From: Candidatus Neomicrothrix sp. UBA2974
GTDB lineage: Bacteria; Actinomycetota; Acidimicrobiia; Acidimicrobiales; MedAcidi-G1
Assembly: GCA_002348705.1 (NCBI GenBank)
Contig: DEAU01000022.1
Span: 58,027-122,026, forward strand
Reading direction: 5' to 3'
DNA: 64,000 bases
Shown: positions 35,358-43,829 of the stretch, one piece after another
Layout: the number at the start of each line of letters is the position of its first letter
Position numbering within the stretch: position 1 is the first letter of the stretch
The notes under the pieces: generated by a model
Told to the model about the DNA's origin: nothing
What the model saw: only the letters and a program-made list of their open reading frames with translations
The model's database searches: none
Program-made: the position numbers and the translations under genes

Positions 35358-36410
35358 ATGCCCGGCCAACAGAGCGCCACAGAATCGCCCCTTGCCGGCG
35401 ATGCAATCCGCGCTGACTTTCGCAGCGACACCGTCACTCGCGCCACTCCGGCGATGCGCGAGGCAATGGCCAAGGCCGAAGTGGGCGACGACGTCTACGG
35501 TGAGGATCCAACCGTCAACGCCCTCCAAGACCGTCTAGCCGAAATGACTAGAAAGGAGGCCGGGCTCTACTTTCCCTCTGGCACGCAATCCAATCTGGCA
35601 GCGGTTCTCAGCCATTGCGGCCGAGGCGACGAGTACCTGATCGGCCGCAACTCCCACGTGCTCTTGAACGAGGCTGGAGGAACGGCAGCACTCGGTGGAG
35701 CAGTTCCGTGGATCCTTGAAGTCGACAAAACTGGGGCCTTTACTCCCGAAGCAGTGCATCTCGGTGTCAAGGAACCCGACCAGCACCACCCGCCTACCCG
35801 TCTCCTGTGCCTTGAGAACACATGCAACGGGCACGTTCAGACAGTCGATCACCTGGCAGCTTGTGCTGCGGCAGCCCGTGAACACGACCTTGCGGTCCAC
35901 CTTGACGGGGCCCGCCTTTTCAACGCTGCAAACGCGGAAGGCGTTGGAATCGACTGCTTCGCCAAACATGTCGACACAGTTTCGCTGTGCCTATCCAAGG
36001 GGCTCGGCGCCCCGATCGGCACGGTCTTGGTCGGAGATCGGGGATCGATTGACCAGGCATTTCGACTCCGCAAGATGTTGGGCGGCGGCACCCGTCAGGT
36101 CGGACACTTGGCCGCAGCTGGCATGCATGCCCTTGACCACCATGTCGCCGGTCTGGCTGACGACCATGCCCGTGCCGCCCGTATCGCCAATGGACTGGCT
36201 GGCGTCAATGAGTTGGATGTCGTCCTAGCCACGAACATGCTTTGGATCACCCCGGCTGACGACCATCACGACAGGTTGGTTGACCACCTGATAGCCCACG
36301 GCATCCTTGCCTGCTTCTGGAAGCCGACTATGCGCTTTGTCACCCATCTCGATATCGGTGATGACGCCGTCGATCTGCTGGTATCCACGGTTCGGGACTT
36401 CTACGCCTGA
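35358..36410 (+). CDS. ltaE: low-specificity L-threonine aldolase
   Basis: A 350-residue PLP-dependent threonine aldolase (beta-eliminating lyase family). The N-terminal DFRSDTVTRATPAMREAM and VGDDVYGEDPTVNALQDR are diagnostic, HLDGARLFNAANAEG holds the PLP-binding Asp, and the Schiff-base Lys is in SLCLSKGLGAPIGTVLVG. It cleaves threonine or related beta-hydroxy amino acids to glycine and an aldehyde. It is divergent from the DapA-like gene (90 bases between starts) and precedes the SDR-HyuA-HyuB-FAD oxidoreductase genes by 81 bases. Confidence 0.94.
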   Translation: MPGQQSATESPLAGDAIRADFRSDTVTRATPAMREAMAKAEVGDDVYGEDPTVNALQDRLAEMTRKEAGLYFPSGTQSNLAAVLSHCGRGDEYLIGRNSHVLLNEAGGTAALGGAVPWILEVDKTGAFTPEAVHLGVKEPDQHHPPTRLLCLENTCNGHVQTVDHLAACAAAAREHDLAVHLDGARLFNAANAEGVGIDCFAKHVDTVSLCLSKGLGAPIGTVLVGDRGSIDQAFRLRKMLGGGTRQVGHLAAAGMHALDHHVAGLADDHARAARIANGLAGVNELDVVLATNMLWITPADDHHDRLVDHLIAHGILACFWKPTMRFVTHLDIGDDAVDLLVSTVRDFYA

Positions 36411-36491
36411 CCGGACCCCCGGTAGCCTGCCGCGCACGGCGGAAGCTCCGCCATGCGGCTCCAAATGGGCCGAGCTCGGAGGATTGAAAGA

Positions 36492-37313
36492 ATGGCTGGT
36501 TCGCACGAGGGACAGGTGGTGGTCGTCACCGGCGCCGGAAAGGGCATTGGGCGAGCAATCGCCGAGCGTTTCGCCGGGGCGGGTGCGCATGTGGTCGTCA
36601 ACGACCTTGATGCAACTCGAGTCAATGCGGTGGTGGCAGCAATCACCGATGCTGGTGGCTCGGCGATCGGCACACCTGCCGACGTGTCCAACTCAACTCA
36701 GGTAGGCACCATGTTTGACACCGTCGTCGGGACTCACGGCACGGTCGACGTGCTGGTGAACAACGCCGGGATGGTTGGTCCGATGCTTCACTTCTTCGAG
36801 GCCAACGAGGCCTGGTGGCGTCGTATCATCGATGTCAATCTGACCGGACACTTCCTCTGCTCCCACCGAGCGGCCCGCATCATGGCTGAGGCCAGAAAGG
36901 GCGTGATCATCAATATGTCCTCCGGCGGGGCTACCAGAGCCCACCGCTCGTTCACCGCCTACGACGCTTCCAAAGGCGGTATCGAAGCCCTGACTCGAGC
37001 CATGGCTCTAGATCTAGGCCCCTACGGCATACGTGTTTGCGCCTTGATGCCTGGCTCCATTGACACCGAGGGTATGGACCAAGAAGCCCGCCGTTTACGT
37101 GGTGAAAATATTCCACTAGGTCGGCCTGGCGATCCCGAAGACATGGCCGGACCGGCACTTTTCTTGGCCTCCGACGATGCTCGCTATATCAGTGGGGACG
37201 TACTTAAGGTCGACGGCGGGATGCTGTCCCAACAGCGCTCGGCGACTGTCGACATCGTGCCCCCGTCCACCTTCCCCAGCCTTGAAGAGGTGCTGGGGTC
37301 AAACGGCGACTGA
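36492..37313 (+). CDS. SDR family oxidoreductase
   Basis: A 273-residue classical short-chain dehydrogenase. The NAD(P) motif VVTGAGKGIGRAIAERFAG is at residues 10-28, the catalytic Ser is in INMSSGGATR and the Tyr/Lys pair in AYDASKGGIEALTRAM. After the usual YISGDVLKVDGGM end it carries an extra tail of about 28 residues. The ATG at 36492 has GGAGGA about 9 bases upstream. It is the first gene of a tight operon with hyuA (13-base gap), hyuB and a FAD oxidoreductase, so it probably reduces or oxidises an intermediate of that pathway. Confidence 0.9.
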   Translation: MAGSHEGQVVVVTGAGKGIGRAIAERFAGAGAHVVVNDLDATRVNAVVAAITDAGGSAIGTPADVSNSTQVGTMFDTVVGTHGTVDVLVNNAGMVGPMLHFFEANEAWWRRIIDVNLTGHFLCSHRAARIMAEARKGVIINMSSGGATRAHRSFTAYDASKGGIEALTRAMALDLGPYGIRVCALMPGSIDTEGMDQEARRLRGENIPLGRPGDPEDMAGPALFLASDDARYISGDVLKVDGGMLSQQRSATVDIVPPSTFPSLEEVLGSNGD

Positions 37314-37326
37314 CCGGGAAGTCCTC

Positions 37327-39459
37327 GTGTCGCTGCGGATCGGAGCCGACGTCGGAGGTACCTTCACCGACGTCGTCCTCGACGCTGACGGCCAACTCCA
37401 CTCCACCAAAGTCCTCACCACCTACGACGCCCCCGAACAGGGCATCCTCGACGGGGTCGACACTGTGGTTGCCGAGGCCGGGGTCGACCTAGCGAACCTA
37501 GACACGTTCATCCATGGCACCACGCTGGCCACCAACGCCCTGATCGGTCGGACTGGCGCGCGCACCGCCCTAGTTACCACTGATGGTTTCCGGGACACCA
37601 TCGAAATGCGAACTGAGAGTCGCTTTGAGCAATACGACCTGAACCTGGTCCTGCCCACACCGCTCATCGAGCGGAAGGACCGACACGTGCTGCATGAACG
37701 CATCGGGGCAGACGGCACAGTGCTCAGACCCTTCGACGACGATGAAGCTCGCGCTCTGATCGATTTGCTGATCGACCGGCCCGAAGAAGAAGCCTACGAA
37801 TCGATCGCCGTTGGCTTCCTCCACGCCTACGTCGATGGCTCGCACGAGCGCCGATTCCGCGACCTGCTCCTAGAGCGGATTCCCGATATCGCCGTATCGA
37901 TCTCTTCAGAGGTCTCACCGCAGATGCGAGAATTCGAACGGTTCAACACGGTTTGCGCCAACGCCTACATCCAACCGCTAATGGCTAGTTACCTTCGGCG
38001 CCTTGAGGACCAGTTGCACGCAACAGGAGCCCGTTGTCCCGTCTACCTCATCCACTCCGGCGGGGGCCTACTGGATGTCGATGCAGCGATCCGATTTCCA
38101 GTTCGCCTCGTCGAATCGGGCCCAGCGGGTGGCGCCATCTTCGCCGCCGACATCGCCGCCCGGCATGACCTAGATCGGGTGCTCTCATACGACATGGGCG
38201 GTACTACGGCCAAGATCTGCCTGATAGAGGACCAGACACCTCGCACCGCAAAGACCTTCGAAGTGGCCCGCACCCACCGGTTTACCAAAGGCAGCGGCAT
38301 GCCCATCTCCATCCCAGTAATCGAGATGATTGAGATCGGGGCCGGTGGTGGATCGATCGCCAGCGTCGACGGACTCGGGCAGATCCGGGTCGGACCCCTC
38401 AGTGCCGGCTCCGAGCCAGGCCCTGCTTCCTACGGGCTGGGTGGAACCGAACCGACGGTCACCGACGCCAACCTGGTGCTCGGCCGCCTTTCGGCCGAGA
38501 CCTTCGGAGCCCCAGACATCGATTTGGACGACGCCGCGGCTCGTAGAGCACTCGACGTCTCGATCAGCGACCAACTGGGCCTCGAAGCCAGAACGGCGGC
38601 CATTGGCGTGGTTGAGGTGGTTGACGAGAACATGGCCAACGCAGCCCGAGTACATGCCGTGGAGAATGGCAAGGACGTGTCCGCCTTCACCATGATCGCC
38701 TTCGGCGGTGGAGCCCCCATCCACGCCGGACGGCTCTGCGAAAAGCTCGGCATCAACGAGCTACTGATACCGCCAGACGCCGGAGTCGGTTCGGCCATCG
38801 GCTTTCTCCGGGCTCCGTTCGCCTACGAGGCACTCCGCAGCCACCACGCGACGGTAGACGCCTTCGACCACAGTGCCGTCAACCAGATGCTCGCCGAACT
38901 GGCCAACGAGGCCCGTTCATTCGTGAGTGGGGCCATCGCCTCGACTGGTGTCAATCCCTCTGATGTCCCCCTCGAAGTCGAGCGATGGGCATACATGCGC
39001 TATGCCGGTCAGGGCTGGGAAATCCCCGTTCCGGTCGACGAGGCTTCGTTCGACCTGATGGGTGGCGAACTCTTGGCCAACCGATTTGAGAAGGCCTATG
39101 AGGAGTTCTTCGGTAGAGCTATCAGCGGTCTGACAATCGAGGCCATCGGTTGGTCAGTGCGGGTCACCACCCCCAGACCTCCTGTTGACCGGGTGGAGCG
39201 CATTGGCTCGGCCCGTGACCTCATCTCTGAATGCACCCGCACCCTTCACGACCCGGCCACATACGAAACCGTCGAGGCGACCGTGGTAGCACGCGAATCC
39301 TTGGTCGCCGGTGACCGACTCGTCGGCCCGGCCATAGTGATCGAGACCCAGACCACGACCATCCTGTCGCCACGCCAGCAGGCCGTGATGCAGTCCGACG
39401 GCTGCATGCTGATCACTCCCGCCAGCATCGAGACCGAACCAGAAGCAGGCCACCCATGA
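37327..39459 (+). CDS. hyuA: hydantoinase A/oxoprolinase family protein (HyuA)
   Basis: A 710-residue HyuA-type ATPase subunit. The phosphate-binding motif ADVGGTFTDVVLDADG lies at residues 6-21, the second actin-fold motif SYDMGGTTAKICL near residue 290, and IAFGGGAPIHAGRLCEKLG near residue 460. The GTG at 37327 is chosen as start because upstream sequence belongs to the SDR gene in another frame. Its stop overlaps the hyuB start (ATGA), so equimolar synthesis of the two subunits is likely. It is a different lineage from the HyuA at 19280-21304. Confidence 0.92.
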   Translation: MSLRIGADVGGTFTDVVLDADGQLHSTKVLTTYDAPEQGILDGVDTVVAEAGVDLANLDTFIHGTTLATNALIGRTGARTALVTTDGFRDTIEMRTESRFEQYDLNLVLPTPLIERKDRHVLHERIGADGTVLRPFDDDEARALIDLLIDRPEEEAYESIAVGFLHAYVDGSHERRFRDLLLERIPDIAVSISSEVSPQMREFERFNTVCANAYIQPLMASYLRRLEDQLHATGARCPVYLIHSGGGLLDVDAAIRFPVRLVESGPAGGAIFAADIAARHDLDRVLSYDMGGTTAKICLIEDQTPRTAKTFEVARTHRFTKGSGMPISIPVIEMIEIGAGGGSIASVDGLGQIRVGPLSAGSEPGPASYGLGGTEPTVTDANLVLGRLSAETFGAPDIDLDDAAARRALDVSISDQLGLEARTAAIGVVEVVDENMANAARVHAVENGKDVSAFTMIAFGGGAPIHAGRLCEKLGINELLIPPDAGVGSAIGFLRAPFAYEALRSHHATVDAFDHSAVNQMLAELANEARSFVSGAIASTGVNPSDVPLEVERWAYMRYAGQGWEIPVPVDEASFDLMGGELLANRFEKAYEEFFGRAISGLTIEAIGWSVRVTTPRPPVDRVERIGSARDLISECTRTLHDPATYETVEATVVARESLVAGDRLVGPAIVIETQTTTILSPRQQAVMQSDGCMLITPASIETEPEAGHP

Positions 39460-41060
39460 GCGAACTCCGCAATCAGGTGATGTGGAACCGCCTGATCTCC
39501 ATCGTCGAGGAACAGGCCCTAGCACTGGTTCGTACCGCCTTCTCAACCAGCGTGCGCGAGGCCGGTGACCTGTCGGCTGGCGTGTATGACACTCGGGGCC
39601 GCATGATCGCCCAAGCGGTTACCGGCACCCCAGGCCACGTGAACACCATGGCCGCTGCGGTCGTCAATTTCATCGAGGACATTGGACACCACCAGATCTA
39701 CGAGGGCGACTCCTACATCACCAACGACCCCTGGAAGGGCACTGGCCACCTCCATGACTTCACTCTGGTCAACCCAGTCTTCCGCAAAGGGACTTTGATC
39801 GGCTTCTTTGCCTGCACCGCCCACGTGGTCGATGTTGGCGGCCGAGGCTTTGGGCCCGACGCCACCGAGGTTTACGAGGAAGGTTTGTATGTCCCGATCA
39901 TGAAGTTCGCCAATCGCGGCGTAGTCAACGAGGACCTCCTCAACATCGTGCGCCACAATGTGCGCGAAGCCGGCCAGGTAGTCGGCGACCTTTACTCCCT
40001 GTCGGGCTGCAACGACACCGGAGCCCGCCGTCTCCACGCAATGCTCGATGAGTTCGGCATCGACGACCTCGAGGAACTGGCCGAGTTCATCTTCGACAGA
40101 ACAGCGATCGCCACCCGCGAAAGTATCACCGCCCTGCCACCCGGGATCTACACCAACACGATGCGTGTGGACGGCTACAACGAAACCATAGATCTGGCTG
40201 TCACACTCACCGTGACCAAAGACGACATTCACGCCGATTTCGCCGGTACATCACCAACTTGCGCCAACGGGGTCAACGTGCCCCTCACCTACGCCCACGC
40301 CTATTTCTCGTACGCCATGCTCGTAGCCCTCGCCCCCGAGATGCCGTCCAACTGGGCATCTCTGGCCGCCTTCACGGTCAGCGCCCCCGAGGGCTGCATC
40401 CTCAATGCAAAGCATCCACAACCGGTTGCGGTTCGACACGTCACCGGACACTTCGTAACCGACCTATGCCTCGGCGCCATCGCCGACGTCCTACCCGATG
40501 TGATTCCGGCCGAGGGGTCCGGAGCCCTATGGAACTTCCAGGTCAGTGCCCGTGCTTCCGACCCCACCTCCGACCTGCCGCCCCGAGAGGTGCTTATGTT
40601 CAACAGCGGCGGCACTGGGGCGCGTCCGGCGCTCGACGGCATCAACTCGACGGCCTTTCCTAGCGGAGTTCGCACGATGCCCGCTGAGGCGACCGAACAG
40701 TCTGGACCGGTCATTGTGTGGCGAAAAGAACTTCGTCCGGGTTCGGGTGGTGTAGGCCGCCAAAGAGGTGGGCTAGGCCAAGTCATCGAAATCGGACCGG
40801 CTATTGGCTACCAGATCACCGTGTCATGCATGTTCGACCGGGTGGCAAATCCGGCTCGAGGCCGCCACGGCGGTGGCGAGGGTGCTCCAGGAGCGGTACA
40901 CCTCGACGATGACACTCCGTTCGATGCCAAGGGCAAGCAGGCTGTTCCCGACGGACACACACTTGTCCTCGAGTTGCCGGGAGGAGGAGGCCTCGGCGAT
41001 CCAGCAGGGCGCGACCCCGATGCGTCGGCGAACGACGCCGCCCAAGGCTACGTGACGTGA
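39456..41060 (+). CDS. hyuB: hydantoinase B/oxoprolinase family protein (HyuB)
   Basis: A 534-residue HyuB-type subunit. Family segments are SVREAGDLSAGVYDTRGRMI, GHVNTMAAAVVNFIEDIG, YITNDPWKGTGHLHDFTLV (metal site) and the C-terminal ELPGGGGLGDPAGRDP. With the HyuA subunit it would form an ATP-dependent ring-opening hydrolase or a related carboxylase. The start ATG overlaps the hyuA stop and its own stop overlaps the GTG of the FAD oxidoreductase gene, so the three are translationally coupled. Confidence 0.93.
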   Translation: MSELRNQVMWNRLISIVEEQALALVRTAFSTSVREAGDLSAGVYDTRGRMIAQAVTGTPGHVNTMAAAVVNFIEDIGHHQIYEGDSYITNDPWKGTGHLHDFTLVNPVFRKGTLIGFFACTAHVVDVGGRGFGPDATEVYEEGLYVPIMKFANRGVVNEDLLNIVRHNVREAGQVVGDLYSLSGCNDTGARRLHAMLDEFGIDDLEELAEFIFDRTAIATRESITALPPGIYTNTMRVDGYNETIDLAVTLTVTKDDIHADFAGTSPTCANGVNVPLTYAHAYFSYAMLVALAPEMPSNWASLAAFTVSAPEGCILNAKHPQPVAVRHVTGHFVTDLCLGAIADVLPDVIPAEGSGALWNFQVSARASDPTSDLPPREVLMFNSGGTGARPALDGINSTAFPSGVRTMPAEATEQSGPVIVWRKELRPGSGGVGRQRGGLGQVIEIGPAIGYQITVSCMFDRVANPARGRHGGGEGAPGAVHLDDDTPFDAKGKQAVPDGHTLVLELPGGGGLGDPAGRDPDASANDAAQGYVT

Positions 41061-42286
41061 CCCCGGCAGGTCCGGGGCCGAACCACTCAGGGCCAACGCT
41101 GTCCGGATACGGCACAGTTATCGTCGGTGGCGCTGTAATGGGAAGTTCGTTGGCCTACTGGCTATCGGAGAACTCCGACCACGATGAAACGATTCTGGTC
41201 GTCGAGATGGACCCCACCTACCAACTGGCCTCCACCACGCTGTCGGAAGCCAGCATCCGTCACCAGTTCTCTGAACCGGTCAACATCCTCCTCTCGATGT
41301 TCGCCACCGAATTCATTGCCAGTTTCCACCACAACGTCCAAGTAGGCGGCGAGTCCCCGGACCTTGGTTTCCGTGACACCGGCTACCTGTTCCTCGCCAC
41401 TGAAGACGGCATGGATGTCCTGCGGGAAAACCATGAAGTCCAACGTTCCTGTGGTGCAGATGTGAGATTACTGAGCCGAGGGGAACTGGCCGGAAGGTTC
41501 AGCTACCTTCATGTCGACGACCTCGCCGGAGGCAGCCTTGGCCTGCAGCACGAAGGAACGCTCGACGCCTACTCGCTGATGCGGGGCTTTCAACAACGAG
41601 CTCGACACAACGGCGTCCAGTACGTGACGGACCGCGTGACCGGCTTGCGCACAAACAACGCCGGTGATCGGGTGACTCATGTCGAGTTGGCGTCGAACGC
41701 CGCTGTCGCCTGCGACCGGGTCGTGAACTGCGCAGGCCCCCGCGCTCGATGGGTATCGGATCTGGTCAATCTTCCTCTACCTGTCGAACCCCGCATTCGC
41801 GGTGCTTGGGTCTTCGACTGCCGGACCCCTCTTGAAGGACCCACACTGCCGCTAACCATCGACATCAACGGTATGCACGTGCGAACCGAACCACCTCACT
41901 ATCTAGCCGGTGCACCACCGATCGACGATGCGGCTGTTGATCCCGACGACTTCAAGGTGCGCGATGCCGAATGGGAGGAGGTGCTTTGGCCGGCACTCGC
42001 TCACCGGATCCCCGCCTTCGAGAGGATTGGCGTGACCCACAGGTGGGCTGGCCACTACGCCTACAACACACTCGACCAGAACGCTGTGGTTGGACCGGCT
42101 GAGGAGATCCCCAACTTCTATTTCTGCAACGGTTTCAGTGGACATGGACTCCAGCAAAGTGCAGGAGTCGGACGAGCCCTAAACGAGTTGATCACCTACG
42201 GCGAATATCGAACCATTGACCTGTCTCAGATGGGTCATGGACGAATAGTCCGCAACGAGCCCTTTTTGGAAAGAGCCATCATCTAA
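41057..42286 (+). CDS. FAD-dependent amine/amino-acid oxidoreductase (DAO superfamily)
   Basis: A 409-residue DAO-superfamily flavoprotein related to sarcosine oxidase, glycine oxidase and FOXRED1-type dehydrogenases. The Rossmann motif VIVGGAVMGSSLAYWLS is at residues 21-37, SEASIRHQFSEPVNILLS follows in the family position, VVNCAGPRARWV is mid-protein, and the C-terminal FAD segment is YFCNGFSGHGLQQSAGVGRA. It would oxidise the C-N bond of an N-methyl or secondary amino acid. The GTG start overlaps the hyuB stop (GTGA), tying it to the HyuAB step; a sarcosine-like product of hydantoin ring opening is a reasonable but unproven substrate. Confidence 0.88.
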   Translation: MTPAGPGPNHSGPTLSGYGTVIVGGAVMGSSLAYWLSENSDHDETILVVEMDPTYQLASTTLSEASIRHQFSEPVNILLSMFATEFIASFHHNVQVGGESPDLGFRDTGYLFLATEDGMDVLRENHEVQRSCGADVRLLSRGELAGRFSYLHVDDLAGGSLGLQHEGTLDAYSLMRGFQQRARHNGVQYVTDRVTGLRTNNAGDRVTHVELASNAAVACDRVVNCAGPRARWVSDLVNLPLPVEPRIRGAWVFDCRTPLEGPTLPLTIDINGMHVRTEPPHYLAGAPPIDDAAVDPDDFKVRDAEWEEVLWPALAHRIPAFERIGVTHRWAGHYAYNTLDQNAVVGPAEEIPNFYFCNGFSGHGLQQSAGVGRALNELITYGEYRTIDLSQMGHGRIVRNEPFLERAII

Positions 42287-42297
42287 GAGACACCGAC

Positions 42298-43041
42298 TCA
42301 CCCCTCACCGAGGTAGGAGGCACGCAGTTCCGGATTGGCCATCAACGCTTCGGCGGTGTCATCGAGCACAACCCGTCCAGTCTGCAACACCCAGCCCCGA
42401 TCAGCGATCGAGAGGGCCATGTTGGCGTTCTGCTCAACCATGAAAATCGCCACACCCTCGGAATGGATCTGCTGAATGAGTTCGAAATTCTGCTGGACCA
42501 ATGCGGGAGCTAGCCCCATCGACGGTTCGTCCATAAGCAGAACTCGCGGCCGTGACATAAGAGCCCGACCAATGGCAACCATCTGTTGCTCACCACCCGA
42601 CAACGTGCCCGACTTCTGCGATAAGCGCTCCCTCACACGCGGAAACAGCTCGTAAATCCGCTCCAAGTCTTCAGCGATACCACCTTTGTCGTTGCGTAAG
42701 TAGGCCCCCAACTGGAGATTTTCCTTGACGCTAAGCCGCTTGAAGAGGCGCCTGTTCTCCGGGACCATCGTGACACCGTTGATCACCCGGTAGCTGGTGG
42801 GTTTGTCGTTGACCACCTCGCCATCTAGAACCACCTCGCCAGAAGTCGGGGTGACCATGCCCAATAAAGTCTTCAGCGTGGTGGACTTACCGGAGGCGTT
42901 GCCACCCAGTAGGCAAACCAACTCACCTGGATAGATCGCAAGATCAACGTCTTTGAGGATGTGCACTGCTCCGTAGTGGGTATTGACTCGACGAAACTCC
43001 AATAAAGGCGTAGCGCCGTTTGTCGGCACGGCTTCGCTCAT
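42298..43041 (-). CDS. livF: branched-chain amino acid-type ABC transporter ATPase (LivF)
   Basis: A 247-residue ATPase of the LivF type. Walker A GGNASGKST is near residue 45, the signature TLSGGEQQMVAIGRALM near 145 and Walker B LLMDEPSMGLA near 165. The second Gly-rich residue set of Walker A has Ala in place of the common Gly (NASGKST), which occurs in this family. It is the last gene of livHMGF and its start overlaps the livG stop. With LivG it energises the LivH/LivM permease. Confidence 0.95.
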   Translation of the reverse strand: MSEAVPTNGATPLLEFRRVNTHYGAVHILKDVDLAIYPGELVCLLGGNASGKSTTLKTLLGMVTPTSGEVVLDGEVVNDKPTSYRVINGVTMVPENRRLFKRLSVKENLQLGAYLRNDKGGIAEDLERIYELFPRVRERLSQKSGTLSGGEQQMVAIGRALMSRPRVLLMDEPSMGLAPALVQQNFELIQQIHSEGVAIFMVEQNANMALSIADRGWVLQTGRVVLDDTAEALMANPELRASYLGEG

Positions 43042-43829
43042 CGGTCAGCCTCCACGGGGCGGCCAAGATAGGCCTCCACGACGCTGGGGTTGATCGATAC
43101 CTCGTCGTACGACCCCTGAGCGATCGGTACGCCGTGGTCCAAAACAACAACCCGGTCCGAGACATCTCGGACGACTTTCATCTCGTGTTCAATCATCACG
43201 ATTGTGAAGCCCCAGTCGCTCCTAAGTCGGCCGATAAGGGCGGTGAGCTCGGCGGTCTCCATAGGGTTCATGCCGGCGACCGGCTCGTCAAGGAGCAACA
43301 GGCGGGGTTGAGTGGCCATGGCTCGGGCTATCTCAAGGCGCCGTCGGTTGGCATAGGAAAGAGCGAAGGCTGGTTGGTCCATCCGGTAGCCGACAAGACG
43401 ATGGCCAAAGAAGCCCAAAATCTCCTCAGCTCGCTCCCGGATTTCCGATTCCTCCTTCTTGAAGGCCTTCGTTTGGAGCAGTGCCCCGAATACCTGCTGG
43501 CTGGTCCGACAGTGCTGGGCGACCATGACGTTCTCGAGAATCGTCATGTTCGGAAATAGGCGCACGTTCTGGAACGTCCTGGCGATACCTAACGACGTGA
43601 CGATGCTGGGATCTAAGCCGACAATGGACTCTCCCTCGAAAAGGATTTCACCCTCGGTGGGGGCCACTAGGCCGGATATGAGGTTGAAGAAGGTTGTCTT
43701 GCCGGCGCCGTTAGGTCCGATGACGCTAACGATCTCACCTTCGTCTACGTGGAAATCCAGGCCTGACAAGGCATCAAGACCCCCGAAGGTCACCTTTAGG
43801 TCGCGGATCTCAAGAAGGTGCTCGCTCAT
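43038..43829 (-). CDS. livG: branched-chain amino acid-type ABC transporter ATPase (LivG)
   Basis: A 263-residue LivG-type ATPase. Walker A is VIGPNGAGKTTFFNLISG, the family-specific signature ALSYANRRRLEIARAMA replaces LSGGQ, and Walker B is LLLDEPVAGMNPME. The C-terminal VVEAYLGRP tail is the usual LivG end. Start and stop overlap livM and livF by ATGA, so the four genes form one translationally coupled operon. Confidence 0.95.
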   Translation of the reverse strand: MSEHLLEIRDLKVTFGGLDALSGLDFHVDEGEIVSVIGPNGAGKTTFFNLISGLVAPTEGEILFEGESIVGLDPSIVTSLGIARTFQNVRLFPNMTILENVMVAQHCRTSQQVFGALLQTKAFKKEESEIRERAEEILGFFGHRLVGYRMDQPAFALSYANRRRLEIARAMATQPRLLLLDEPVAGMNPMETAELTALIGRLRSDWGFTIVMIEHEMKVVRDVSDRVVVLDHGVPIAQGSYDEVSINPSVVEAYLGRPVEADR

